Assembly (NCBI GenBank): GCA_013146195.2
Contig: CM028377.1
Span: 165,147,824 to 165,211,823 of the forward strand
DNA: 64,000 bases
Direction: 5' to 3'
DNA from: Codonopsis lanceolata
Lineage: Eukaryota > Streptophyta > Magnoliopsida > Asterales > Campanulaceae
A program made the position numbers and the translations under genes. This document shows positions 1-10,464 of the stretch, piece by piece (within the stretch, counting starts at the first letter, position 1; every line of letters starts with the position of its first letter). The notes beneath the pieces were generated by a model. That model made no database searches. It was not told where the DNA came from and saw only the letters and a list, made by a program, of their open reading frames with translations.

Positions 1-558
1 CCTTCCTATCGCGATGAGTTTTAGCTTTCTGCTTGTAGTTAACCATTCTGATGCGAGCTTCGAGTCTGCGTTCTTCGAGAAGATCAAGGTCGAATATCGG
101 GGCAACCTGGTTATCCTGCTCGTTATAGTGAGCCACTCGGTAACTGGGAAAGGCTGATCCTGTTGGGATTACAGCCTCCGATCCATATGTGAGAGCAAAA
201 GGTGTTTCACATGTTGAGCCCCTTACTGTTGTCCTGATCGACCATAAGACGGCTGGCAGCTCATCTGCCCACTTCCTTGCTCGATCATCCAAATTTCGTT
301 TTAGAGCGTGCAGGATTTGTTTGTTCGCGGCTTCTGCTTGTCCATTTCCTTGGGGATATGCAAATGAAGATTGCCAATGCTTAACATACATCCTATTACA
401 TTCTGCTGTAAATTTATCCGAGAACTACGTGCCATGATCGAAGACAATAGCTCATGGTAACCCAAATCGACACCAAATGTGGTCATGCACAAAGTTGATG
501 ATGTTGTTCTAAGTGATTGTAGCTAATAGCTTTGCTTCAATCCATTTGGTGAAATGTC
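1..558 (-). pseudogene. Tat-1 integrase, core and C-terminal part (after the LINE insertion)
   Basis: The minus strand encodes the second half of the rve integrase core. It starts with FTKWIEAK next to the LINE junction, continues with a D-H-G-T block carrying the second catalytic aspartate, and then YPQGNGQAE with the catalytic glutamate. The adjoining helix reads ELPAVLWSIRTT and is followed by TPFALTYGSEAVIP. Two in-frame stops lie near the D-H-G-T block, one TGA just after FGLP and one TAG just after HGT, so the protein cannot be made. The N-terminal zinc finger and the first core residues lie beyond the LINE at 4055-4420. In a live element integrase inserts the cDNA into chromosomal DNA. 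Confidence 0.85.
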
Positions 559-3500
559 GATTTCTAAGCCCGAAAGGTTCTTTCGATTTCAACGTATGTG
601 GGTGGATCATGTTGGCTTCAAAGATTTCGTTAAGGTACTGATGGGGCGTCTGTCTTGGGTTCGGTATGGAAGTTCTATCCAAAAAATTCGGTTGCCGGAA
701 GAGCTTAAATGGTGGAAGCGGCATGTGTTCGGGCACGTTCAACGGAAGCTGGCTGCTAAGCAAGATGAAATAAATAGGCTTGAGTTTGAGCTTCAACTTG
801 GATGGGATTCGACACCGAAGTACGTAAGTTCTTGGGTCAAGTTAAGCGAGAAGTGACTCAAGCTGTTGGCTTGGGACTCGAGCTTATTCAACAAGGCTAG
901 ACTTTGTTGGGCTGCAAGATGGGGACAGAAACACCTCTTTTTTCATGCAAGCATCTGTGATCGTAGGCGGGCTAATACAATTAAACTCCAAATGGAGGAT
1001 GGCTCTTGGAGTTGATTCTAGTAAGATTGGGGGAAAAGCGTTACTCACTTTACAAATCTTTTCTCCTCTACCCGACACACTATTGATGAGTCTTTATTTG
1101 ATTTCCTTCCGACCAAGGTTAAGCCTTCGGTAATGATAATCTTATTCGGATCTTGGGAGGAGGATGAGATTTGGCGAGCTATTAAGGACCTCAACCCCTA
1201 ATAGTGCCCCCAGATGGTTTCACGGGTCACTTTTTCTTAGGTTCTTTGGGATATTATCAAAGGGGATGTGATAGCTTCTGATCGAGGAGTTTTTCTTTGG
1301 ATCTCGATTAACTAGGGGCATTTCGGCTACCACTCTAGTTCTTATCAGAAAGTTGATAACCACTTGGGTCTTTCGGATCTGCGGCAGATAAGCCTTTGTA
1401 ACCGCTAGTAAGATTATCTCAAAATCATAGCCTCTGGGTTGGCAATGGTTTTACGGATGTTATCTCCCAGGAACAATCGGGATTTGTGAAGGCGAAGCAT
1501 TCAAGAAAATATTGCACTTGCCGGAGGCTTATTCACGAGAATTGGTCATAAATCAGGGGGTGGGAATGTGGCTTTTAAATTGGATATGTCGAGGCATGGC
1601 CAGGATGGAATGGGACTTTCTTGGCGGGCTCTTCGGCTTTGGGTTTTGCGCTTCATACGTGACTTGATATCAAGGGTGGTTAGTAATGTGCGGTACTCCA
1701 TTCGGGTTAATGGTGGGAGTTTGGCTTTTCACGTCGGCCACGAGGTCTTCGACGGGGGTGATCATTTCTCCTCTGGCATTTATTCTTGCCCAAGAAGTTT
1801 TTGTCGGCTTCCATTATCGAGGCGGTTCATAATCGGTTGATCTCCCCTATTCACATGGCGAGTGGTGGCTTTCAGATTTCTCACCTCACGTATGCGGACG
1901 ACATGTTGATCTTCTGCAACGCTAGTAAGCGGTCTATTTTGGCTCTTCGTAAAATTATTACTCAATATGAATTGAGTTACAGGCGGTGATTAATCTTGGT
2001 AGGCGGGTTTTATGTTCATGATTCATGCTCGGCTTTAAGGTCTCGCAATATTGCCGATTGGTCGGGGTGTAGTCGTCACTATTTTCGATGAGATATTTGG
2101 GTATCCTATTTTTACGTGGCGAGAATGAAGAAGTCCTTTTTGAAGATATCGAGCGAAAAATCCTTGTCATTGTTAAGTTGGAAAGGTGAAACTTCATCAT
2201 GGGAGGTCGACTTACTTTGATCAAATCGGTGCTAAGTAGTATTAGATTTTCTCCCTTGCTTCATTCGAGTTCGACTCTATTATTCGGAGGATTGAGTCAT
2301 GCGTGGCGGACTTTCTTTGGAGTTCGTTGGGGTTTCTCGGTCTCATTGGGTTTCTTGGCAATCGTCTGTAGGCCTTATTCGGCGGGTGGCCTAGATGTTC
2401 GATCTTTGCACCAAGTTATGTCGGCCCTCCATGCAAAAATGGCGTGGAGTGCTCTTGAGTAACGACCTTTGGTCGGTTTGTTCGTAGTAAGTATGGTGGA
2501 GATGACGGTTTTTGCTAACTCACTAGGCTCCCCGATGGAAAGTTATCTTGTCTCATATTCCTCGATTCGGCCCCAAAGTAGATGGGTGATCGGGAAGGCA
2601 ACATCTCTTTAAATTTGGATAATTGGAGTGGGGAAATTTTGGAGGGTCCTCGCCTGTTGATGCCACATTAACAGATTCGCCAAGCTCTTTTATCCATTGA
2701 TCGGCTTCTTCCTAGTTTGCCCATTCACATGCACTTGTCGCAACATTGTTTGTGACGGCGAGGCTCTGACAGACTTCGTCTATACTCTATCAAACTACGG
2801 CCAATTTCGGTCTTCGATTTATTTGAGCGACACTCGGCCTCAATTCACGATAGGCGTGGGCGAAAATCATTTAGCGATATTGGATTAGGTTAAGATAAAA
2901 TTTGTTTTATATGGCGGTTGTTTCATGGAGCTGTCCTGTGGATATGCGGCTTCACATTAAGAGGATTCCGATTGTTTCCAAGTGCCATTGTTGTTTGCGG
3001 TCGGCTTGTGAGACCTGTCCCATTTGTTTATTTTCTCGAGGCGTAGCTAAAGGTGTTTGGAGCTTCTTTGCTAACTTACTTAACATGATCACTATGGTTC
3101 TTTAGACCATCTTTTTTCGTCTTGGTGCAATCGATATATCTATCCGTAATCGGTTTGGGGCTTGTTGCGTGGGCATCTTCGTTTTTCGTGTTGGGAGATT
3201 TGGAAGTCAAGATGTTGCTTTTTTTGACAACGAGACAGACATGCAAATTGGGAAGATTATTGCTAGTATCAAAGGCCATCTTTATGATATGATGTCGGTC
3301 TTTTCGCCCCAGGCCTCGACCTCTTTGTGGCTAATTTGGGGCTTGAGTGTCTTGGTCTTCCTGTCATTGCTCCTACTGTGCTAAGGGGAAGTTGGTTACG
3401 TTGGCTATCTCCTCCTCCGGGCTTTTATAAACTCAATACTGATGGTTCTGCGATTCGGGGTTTTCACTCGGGTGGGGGCATATTGCGAGATTGTTTGGGT

Positions 3501-3893
3501 AATTTGATAATGGCTTTTTCCTTTTTATGGATCGGGTACTATACTGAGGCCGAGGTTAAAGCTTTGCGGGATGGGCTTCGTTTGTGCGTAATCGAGATTG
3601 GAGAATGTTTTAGTGGAGTCGAGACTCTTTGGTAGCGATCCGGGTCCCTCCCTCCATCATAGTGCGCTTGGAGATATACATATGACCTTCGGGATTGTGT
3701 TACTTATCTTGGTGATTACTCTATCAGTCATGTTTTCAGAGAGCAGAATTGTGTTGCAGACAGACTTGCGGCGGAGGCGCAATTTCATAAAGGCTTCCAG
3801 TACTATGCTTCCACGTCGTCTCTTTCGGGTGCAGTTAAACAGGCTTTGCTTCATGATCAGTTAGGCTTTTATAATTTCCGTAAGCATAGATAG
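556..3893 (+). pseudogene. LINE ORF2 reverse transcriptase plus C-terminal RNase H, decayed
   Basis: Pieces in several plus-strand frames follow the order of plant L1 ORF2. These are the post-endonuclease linker (556-850), a block ending FFHASICDRRRANTI (about 890-990), the RT fingers (PPDGFTG near 1210), SIQENIALA-like and KLDMS blocks (1490-1590), and the palm motif YADDM at 1891-1905. The thumb and a cysteine-rich zf-RVT-like stretch follow to about 3100. The end is an RNase H with NTDGSA, the first catalytic aspartate (about 3440), EAEVKALRDGL (about 3550) and a terminal NCVADRLA block (about 3750-3780). At least six frameshifts or stops break it. A C-terminal RNase H is a known feature of some plant L1 clades. 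Confidence 0.82.
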
Positions 3894-4047
3894 TTTTCTC
3901 AGTCCCCTGTTGTATTCTTTAGAGGTAAGGCTCCTTTGTCCCCCCGTTCTTTCGGGTAAGGCTGGTTGTCCCCCTCCTGCTTTGCTATCTTTGGTTTTAT
4001 TAATAAATTCCGCAGGGTGCCGTCCCTGCTTCCTTAAAAAAAAAAAA
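556..4047 (+). mobile_element. 5'-truncated LINE (plant L1 type) inserted in Tat-1 integrase
   Basis: A plus-strand non-LTR retrotransposon lies inside the minus-strand Tat-1 integrase, whose reading resumes on either side. It begins in the linker between endonuclease and RT (motif RFFRFQRMW), so ORF1 and the endonuclease are missing, as expected from incomplete target-primed reverse transcription. The ORF2 stop is at 3891-3893, followed by about 140 bp of 3' UTR and a poly(A) run of 12 at 4036-4047 grading into AAT repeats. I could not find a clear target-site duplication: the bases before 556 and after 4055 do not match. The start is uncertain by about 5 bp. Confidence 0.85.
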
Positions 4048-4054
4048 TAATAAT

Positions 4055-6653
4055 ACTTGAATTGAGATCGTGCCAGGGGAAAAGGTCCAATCAGGTCGAT
4101 TCCCCACATATCGAATGGCCAAGCAGCAACTACTGGCGTTTGTTCGGTTGATGGCAATCTGGGTATGTCCGCAAATCTCTGACATTTGTCACATTTTTGC
4201 ACATACTGGGCTGCATCTCTCCTCAGTGTAATCTAATAATATCCTGCGAACAAAATCTTTTGTGCCAAGGTTCGGGTCCTTGGGTGACCCCCGCATCCTC
4301 CCTGGTGAACCTCATATAAGAGTTCTAGGGTCATTTCTGGTCGAACACAACGAAGCATCGACCTTACCTTTGATCGCTTGTATAGCACTCCTCCAACCAT
4401 CGAGTATCGACAGACCTGGTTTCAGACGATTCTTGCTCGGTTTTTATCTTCTGGCAAAATGCCTTGCTCAATAAAATCCTTGTATTCATCGATCCAACAC
4501 CTGCTCGCCGGCTCGATGTCCATTATCCGATCTTTGTCAATAGAAGGTGTTTCCAGGTGATCGATCATAACCGATGGCCTTAATGTCGAGAGTTCGTCCT
4601 TTGTTATCTTGGAGAGGTAATCTGCTCTCATATTGTCTGACTGGTCGATTCTAATGATTTCCCAGAACTTGAAATCCTTCAAGATTCCTTTGACTAATTC
4701 ACAATATTTGACCAAGGTAGGATTATAAACTGCATACTCTCCTTGTACTTGGTTTACTCCTAATTGTGTATTCGAGTACACTGTAACGGAATCAATGTCC
4801 ATGTCCAACGCGAGCTCAAGTCCGACGATCATGGCTTCATATTCGGCTTGATTATTATAGGCTGCAAACTTGAATTGAAGAGCCATCTCGAACTCGTCAG
4901 CCTGATCGGGTGTAACCAATAAAATGCCTGATCCGCTTCCCGCCTTACTTGCTGCACCATCTACGAACAATTCCCAGCAGTGTGCCGACTTGATCTTAAT
5001 TGTTTTTTCTTGTTCAACATGTAAATTTTTGGTCGGGACGAACTCTTCTTCATGGTTGGAAAAACTTGTTTCCACCAAGAAGTCCGCTAATGCCTGTGCC
5101 TTGATAGCCCTTCTTGGCTGATAATCTATGTGAAATTCTATGAGCTCTATGAACCAGCCAAGCATTCTTCCCGAAAATTCGGGCTTGTGCAATATTTTTC
5201 GTAGTGGTGAGTCAGTGTATACAATTATCACATGTGCAGAAAAGTAGGCTCGTAGTTTCTGAGCAGCAATGATGAGAGAGTGAGCCAACTTTTCTATATT
5301 AAAATATCGACTCTCTACTGGAGTGAGAGCTTTATACACATAATACACAAGTTTTTGAGCATTTAACTCCTCCCTAACCAAAACAGCGGCCACAGCCTGG
5401 TTTGTGGCAGCCAAATACAAGTATAAATTCTCACCCATTTTTGGGCTGCTCATCAAAGGCGGTTCGCCGAGATATTTCTTGAGTTGCTTGAAGGCTTCAG
5501 CACATTCCTCATTCCACTCAAAATTCTTGTTGCCACGGAGAACTTTGAAGAAGGGCAGACATCGTTCAGCTGAATGGGAAATGAAACGGCCAAGAGCAAT
5601 GATGGTTCCATTCAAGTGCTGTATGTCCTTGATGCACCTAGGTTGCTTCATGTCGAGCAAAGCCTGAATCTTTTCCAGGTTGGCTTCGATCCCCCTTTGG
5701 TTAACCATGAAGCCCAAGAATTTACCAGCTCGAACTCCGAACACACATTTGCTCGGGTTTAGCTTCATGTTGTGCTTTCGCAGACTAGCGAAAGTTTCCT
5801 CAAAGTCTATGTTGTGGTCTCTCCCTTTCGTTTTGATGACCATGTCATCAATGTATACCTCCATGTTTCGGCCAATTTATCGGCCAAAAACTTTGTTCAC
5901 CACACGCTGATAAGTAGCCCCATCGTTCTTTAGCCCGAAGGGCATCATCTTGTAACAGTAGAGACCGTCAGCTGCCCGAAATACGGTCAAAGCCTTGTCC
6001 TGCTCGCACATTTTCACATGATGGTACCCTGAGTACGCATCCAAGAAACTGAGCATCTCGAACCCAACGATGGCATCGACCAGTCTGTCAATACGAGGAA
6101 GAGGGTAGCTGTCTTTAGGACAGGCCTTATTAAGATCCGTGAAATCGACACACATCTTCCACTTGTCATTGCTCTTTTTTACCATTACCACATTGGCAAG
6201 CCAAGATGGGTAATGAATTTCTTCGATGATGTCAGCTTTCAATAGCTTTTCCACCTCAACCTTTATTGCTTCATTTTTCTCAGAGGAGAATTGTCGAGGT
6301 CATTGCTGAATTGGTCGGTATGTAGGATCCACACTTAGCCGATGAAGGGCTACCTCCTCGCTTACTCCCCTCATATCTTCCACAGTCCACACGAACACAT
6401 CGAGACTTGTTTTTAACTGCTCAATCAACCGTGCTCGCTCCTCAGGGGAGAGTGTCGTCCCAATTTTGATCTTCTGCTCTGGAAAAGCAGGGTTGATGAC
6501 GATTTCTTTGAGCTCATCTTCAGCTCGAAATTCTGGCTCCTCACAAACCTGCAGTGTGTCCATTTCAATTTTTTTCATCTTTAGCTCGCTTTCGACGAGC
6601 TCGCTTTGGCATTTCTTCAGCGGCCTTTTCCTGCTCGGCAATAGGCTCATCAA
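4055..6653 (-). pseudogene. Tat-1 pol: RT, RNase H, second (archaeal-type) RNase H, integrase N-terminus
   Basis: One minus-strand frame runs from 6653 to the LINE junction near 4055, interrupted only by nonsense codons at 6300-6302, 5877-5879, 4422-4424 and 4233-4235. Domains in order: RT (VDFTDLNKACPKDSYPLP; catalytic YIDDMV with YIDD at 5844-5855; LGFMV), RNase H (from about 5450), then a second RNase H around 4610-4960 beginning LFVDGAASKAGSG. The integrase zinc finger shows a histidine pair near GGCGGHP and CDKCQRFAD, then WPFDMWGIDLIGP with the first core aspartate. In the second RNase H the third acidic position reads VYSNTQ where relatives usually have VYSDSQ. The product would copy RNA into DNA inside the particle; this copy cannot give a full protein. 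Confidence 0.88.
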
Positions 6654-6774
6654 TCTCCATACTTTCTAGGTGCGATCATTCCCCTTCTGAAATTACTTCT
6701 ATACTGACAGGGGCTTTCTCTGGAACAGTGATCTCTTCACTGGGAGTAAAGAACGCAAATTTCTGTTTCTTCTT

Positions 6775-7482
6775 CTATGTCTCCCGAACATACTCCCACA
6801 TTGCTCGGGGTTGGCTGTGAAGAATTCTGATGCCACTACCTGTATAAAATTTTACTCGCTGGTGGGGTACTGAAGCTACCATCTGGAAGCGAGCCATGGA
6901 GGGAATGCCCATGATGGAATTGTATGGTGATTTTAAATCGATGACGAGGAAATTTATGACTTCTAGCCTCGTATGCTCCCCATCACCTAGGTAAACTTCC
7001 AGGTCGACTGTGCCCATGACACCGACCTTATGATTCGTGAAACCTTCCAGAGTTCCCAAATAGGGTTTCAAGCGAGCATCAGTGAGACCGATCTCCTTGA
7101 AACAATTGTAATAGAGCACGTCCCGACATGCTCCCATATCCACGAGCACTCGATGCACTTGCCAATTGTTAATCAGAGCTGATATAACCAAAGGCTGCTC
7201 GGAAGCAAGGGTTGTGCTTGCTAGCTCACCGCGAGTGAAGTGGATAGTCTGCTCACCAAAGCGAGTTACTGGTGGCATACTCATCACCTTTGACAACGAA
7301 TAAATATGTTTTCCCAGTTGAGTCGAGCTGGGTTCTTCCTCAAGAATGACGTTGACAACTCCATGTATTTGAGGGGCATTTCCCCTGTTTCCTCTGTTTC
7401 CTCCCTGAGCAGGAGGATCGCGACGATTATTTCCATTGTTGTTTCCTTGCTTGAACCTATCAAGATGTCCTTGATTGATCAA
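6775..7482 (-). pseudogene. Tat-1 aspartic protease region
   Basis: The protease fold is recognisable from VHRVLVDMGACRDVLYY (active site near 7120-7140), EGFTNHKVGVMGTV and YNSIMGIPSM. It matches the Tat-type protease that normally cuts Gag-Pol. The catalytic triplet D-T-G is D-M-G here, a change expected to reduce or abolish activity. The N-terminal 35 residues are Asn/Gly/Arg-rich and belong to the end of Gag, just after the zinc knuckle. A change of frame separates this piece from the pol frame that opens at 6653; the 120 bp between them are acidic linker sequence with a stop. Start and end are those of the open frame, not of a processed protein. Confidence 0.8.
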
Positions 7483-9367
7483 GTGTTGAATTTCCTTTTT
7501 GAGGATGAAGCATTCCTCTGTGACATGCCTTACATCGTTGTGATAAGCACAAAATTTTGGGTTATCCGATACTGGGCTGTGTCCGAATTCATGGGGTAGG
7601 GAGCAGGAAGATCATTCTAGATCTGCATAATGATTTCTTCTCTTGAAGTGTTCAGGGGAGTGAAATGCTGCTCTCTGAATCGTTGAGTGGAATCAGAAGT
7701 CCTGTTCCGATCTCTGCGAAAATTATTGTTGTTGCCCGAGCTAGGAGCTGCTATTGCCACCGAGCTATTTTTTGCTTTCTCCTTGCCCTTTCCCTTTCGG
7801 TCAGCTTCCGTCGAGCTAAATAGTTGATCCCGAGTAAGCATCTCACCCTGAGTTGCTGGGGGATGCATTACCAACTCTTGTTTCAGGCCCCCACTTCGCA
7901 TGTTATTCAAAAAACAAAGTGTGACCTCCCCTTCCGTCATGCCTGTGACCTGTTCGAGCACCTTTGTGAATCGCTCCACATAAATGTGAGAGGTTATCGA
8001 CTCCCTGGACCACCTTGCAGAGATCGAAACGACTATTCGGAAGAGCTCTGGCCGAACCAAATTCTGCTAAGAACTTTTCCCTCGGATCCTTCCATGCTGT
8101 TATAAATCCTCTCGGGAAACGTCCCAACCAGCTTTGAGCTTTTCCCTGAATAGCCCCTGCAAATGCCTTCATTTTTAAGGCTTTATTGCTAGTTACCAGG
8201 CCGACCTGTGCCTCAAATGAGCGTAACCAATCTCCAACCCAGGTTTTTCCCGAGTATTTATCAAAATTTGGGAAAATAGCCCCCTGTGTTGGAGGTGTGT
8301 TTTCGATCTAGTCCGCAAATGGACTACCATCTGTTGGTCGAACCGTCCCATCAGGTCGGCGACCAGCCTATCATCCATCCATTCTAGCTTGCACAATTGC
8401 TAAAACCTTAGCCATTGTCTGAGGTTGAGCTGGTAATGGTGCCGTTGGGATTACTACATGCTGAGCTACAACAACCAGAGGTGCCTCAACCTGTTGTGCT
8501 TTAATCTGCGGGGGACCCTTGGTGGTCTAAGGGCCTCATGGTGATCTGCTCGCCTGTCATGCTCGCGACGAGGTGATGTCCAACGAGATCGATGAGAATA
8601 ATGGGACCGAGAGTGATATGAGCATTCATGTTCATCTTTTTGACTCCGTCTGCTGGCAAGCTGTGACTCATTGACCATACTGTGTTTTTTGGCACGTCGT
8701 TTATCTCGCCCACGTCTTTCCTCATGGATTTTCTACCGCATGAGTACCTTGATTGTGGCTGCCACCACCTTCTGCTCGATTTCGAGCTGGTGCCTGATCG
8801 ATGGCCAAAGGGTGTCTATGTGGGGTATGGTCGCCGACACTAGGCACCCTTTCCACCATTTGTGGAGTACTGATAACGGGCACAACTGGAATCAACTGTT
8901 CCTCTATGGGAACCGGTGGTTGACCCAACGCAGCCAATTGTTGGTTCACTATGAACATCTTGTTCAGGTACTGAGCCTGATTGCGAAGTGCATGAGCTTG
9001 TGCTTGTTCATTCAGCGGGGCTGGCTTTGCCACCAGATTAAGTCGAGCAACCTCTCGATGCTGATTCAGTTGGTCACGTAACTCGACCGAATTGGCTCTT
9101 TGTTTGTTGCAACTGATTTCTCAAATCCTGCTGGGGATGGTCATTTCTTGGGATGAAACCAGCCTCGCCTCTTGGTGCATGATGTGCTGCTGCCTGTGAT
9201 TTGGTCATTACTCCACCTATTGGGGGAAGCCCATTCTTTGGAAGATGATCAGGTTGGGGAACCCCTTCAGGTCGGTTATTGATTGGTGGCCAATCTCCCT
9301 GATGCACAGACACATCCCCACCAACATTGATGCTTGCTCCAACATGTCCTTTCCCATTCTTAGCCAT
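7483..9367 (-). pseudogene. Tat-1 gag, frameshifted
   Basis: Gag starts at ATG 9365-9367 (MAKNGKGHVG), 44 bp inside the primer-binding site. Its N-terminal half (9367 to about 8470) is low-complexity, proline- and charge-rich. The conserved retrotrans_gag core is at about 8170-7920 (KAFAGAIQGKAQSWL, ITAWKDPREKFLAEF) and continues in another frame with YVERFTKVLEQVTGMTEG and GLKQELVMHPP. Near 7560-7500 a Tat-type zinc knuckle CAYHNDVRHVTEEC spans the frame break before the protease piece. Several frameshifts and stops make it a pseudogene. Gag would form the particle and bind the RNA. Confidence 0.75.
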
Positions 9368-9410
9368 GCTAACAAAATTTTCGATGAAATGAACTAAAGA
9401 TTTTCTTTCC

Positions 9411-9430
9411 CGGAAACGGAACCAAACTGA
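9411..9430 (-). promoter_or_regulatory. Tat-1 primer-binding site (degenerate)
   Basis: Directly inside the LTR end the minus strand reads TCAGTTTGGTTCCGTTTCC. It resembles the TTTGGCGCCGTTTCCGGGGA-type primer sites of plant Ty3/gypsy elements with the GCGCC core mutated. Position, two bases from the LTR CA end, supports the call; the tRNA partner cannot be named with certainty. Confidence 0.55.
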
Positions 9431-10015
9431 TGCTACACAATTTGGTCTTGGGTCGTTCCTTGCGGTTTGTAGGATATATGGGCTTATGTGAAGGTATGAT
9501 CTTGTAGAAACATGTCAAAAGAAGAAACGACTTAGAAGGAATGCAAGGCAGGGCCTCGCAAAACCCCTCAGGCGTGAGAGTAAGTCTTTAGCTTGTGGAA
9601 AGTAAAATGACAGAGTTTCGGTGTGTAAAAGTGAACGTACCTTTCAAATGTAACTTTGTGAGGTATATATAGCCCTTTTTGGAGTGAAATCCGGACTGAT
9701 TTATTATTATGGAGAGAATTTAGGCCTTTATGACTCTAAATGCGGGTTGACCGCGTAACTGACGGAGTGATGGCTTGAGTCTCGGGCTCGGGAGTTATCT
9801 GTCAGTTAGGCTCGGGATGAATATCTGGTTTATTCGAGTAGCCTTGCTCCTTGCTCGGTGATTGGTAAGAAGACTCATGCTCGGGATATATGTAGGATGT
9901 TTACCTCTGGTTATCCTGCTCGGGTGACCTCTTTCCTGATCCCTAACATCCACGTGCCTATCATGTGATGGCACATGTGCTTGGCTCGTGACCAGGATTT
10001 GGGCCGAGCTCATCA
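9431..10015 (-). repeat. Tat-1 5' LTR
   Basis: On the minus strand the LTR opens TGATGAGCTCGG (10015) and closes GTGTAGCA (9431), giving TG...CA ends and about 585 bp. A TATA box (GGGCTATATATACC on the minus strand) lies at 9662-9675, leaving about 230 bp of R/U5 before the primer site. The outer boundary is inferred from the switch to LRR-coding sequence at 10016; 10012 is an equally possible end. The partner LTR is outside the window, so the boundary cannot be confirmed by alignment. Confidence 0.65.
9662..9675 (-). promoter_or_regulatory. TATA box of Tat-1 LTR
   Basis: The minus strand reads GGGCTATATATACC, a canonical plant TATA element, placed mid-LTR as expected for the U3/R transition. 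Confidence 0.6.
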
Positions 10016-10445
10016 TGAGGTGAGTGAGCTTAGGCAACACAAAGATTTCTTGGCTTATGGAACCGAAAAAGTGATTATCACTCAGATCTAGTGTTCTGAG
10101 ATGGTAAAGCCGCCTTATATATACTCTCTCCATCCTTAAATTATTGTTTTTTTTTTCTTTTTCGTTCGTTCCAAAATTATTGTCTATTTTAAAACATTTC
10201 TTTTTTGGACAACACTTTTACCATTTACCCTTATTTTTTCATCCTACTTTAATTATGGGTCACATACGAGCTTTAAAGTAAACTGCACATCAAACTAATA
10301 TTAATAATCTAGTGAAAACAAGTTACGACTCAGTGACAATGTTCTCAGGTTTTGAGGAAGAAGAGGAAAGTTTCCGTACAGTTGGTTGTTACTAATATCT
10401 AATGTGTTTACTGTTTAGCTACCATAATCCCATGAGTGGGTGTTG
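10016..10445 (-). pseudogene. Fragments of an LRR receptor-like protein gene
   Basis: Two minus-strand stretches encode plant-type leucine-rich repeats. At about 10440-10305 the reading is TLDISNNQLYGNFP then LRTLSLSRNLFSL. At 10122-10016 it is HLRTLDLSDNHFFGSISQEI followed by LPKLTHL. The LxxLxLxxN..L.G.(I/F)P consensus is that of extracellular LRR receptor-like proteins and kinases, which are membrane-anchored sensors. The two pieces are in gene order on the same strand and are separated by a MITE-like remnant; Tat-1 begins where the second piece stops. This is the only trace of a host-type gene in the window. No kinase domain, signal peptide or start codon is visible, so it is a relic or a captured fragment. 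Confidence 0.65.
10123..10308. mobile_element. Stowaway-like MITE remnant
   Basis: The sequence after TA at 10121-10122 reads CTCTCTCCATCC...AATTATTG, with a second CGTTCGTTCCAAAATTATTGTC block. This resembles the CTCCCTCCGTCCC terminus of Stowaway/mariner MITEs. It interrupts the LRR fragments. The opposite terminal inverted repeat is not seen, so it is truncated or decayed; the right boundary is approximate. Confidence 0.45.
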
Positions 10446-10464
10446 CAGAAAAAACTACAATCAA

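Larger units (their letters stand above)
1..10015 (-). mobile_element. Ty3/gypsy Tat-lineage element (Tat-1), 3' end beyond the window
   Basis: Read on the minus strand, the order is 5' LTR (9431-10015), primer site, gag, protease, RT, RNase H, a second RNase H, and integrase running off the left edge. A second, archaeal-type RNase H between RNase H and integrase is diagnostic of the Tat/Ogre branch of plant Ty3/gypsy. A LINE splits the integrase between about 556 and 4047, so the element is older than that insertion. Nonsense codons interrupt an otherwise single pol frame, so it is non-autonomous now. The 3' LTR is not in the window, so insertion age cannot be read here. Lineage assignment is inference from domain order and motifs. 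Confidence 0.85.

Noticed and set aside
189..437. Plus-strand open frame of 82 codons at the left edge
   Set aside because: It is the reverse of the Tat-1 integrase; the minus strand shows YPQGNGQAE and ELPAVLW in order, while the plus frame has no motif.
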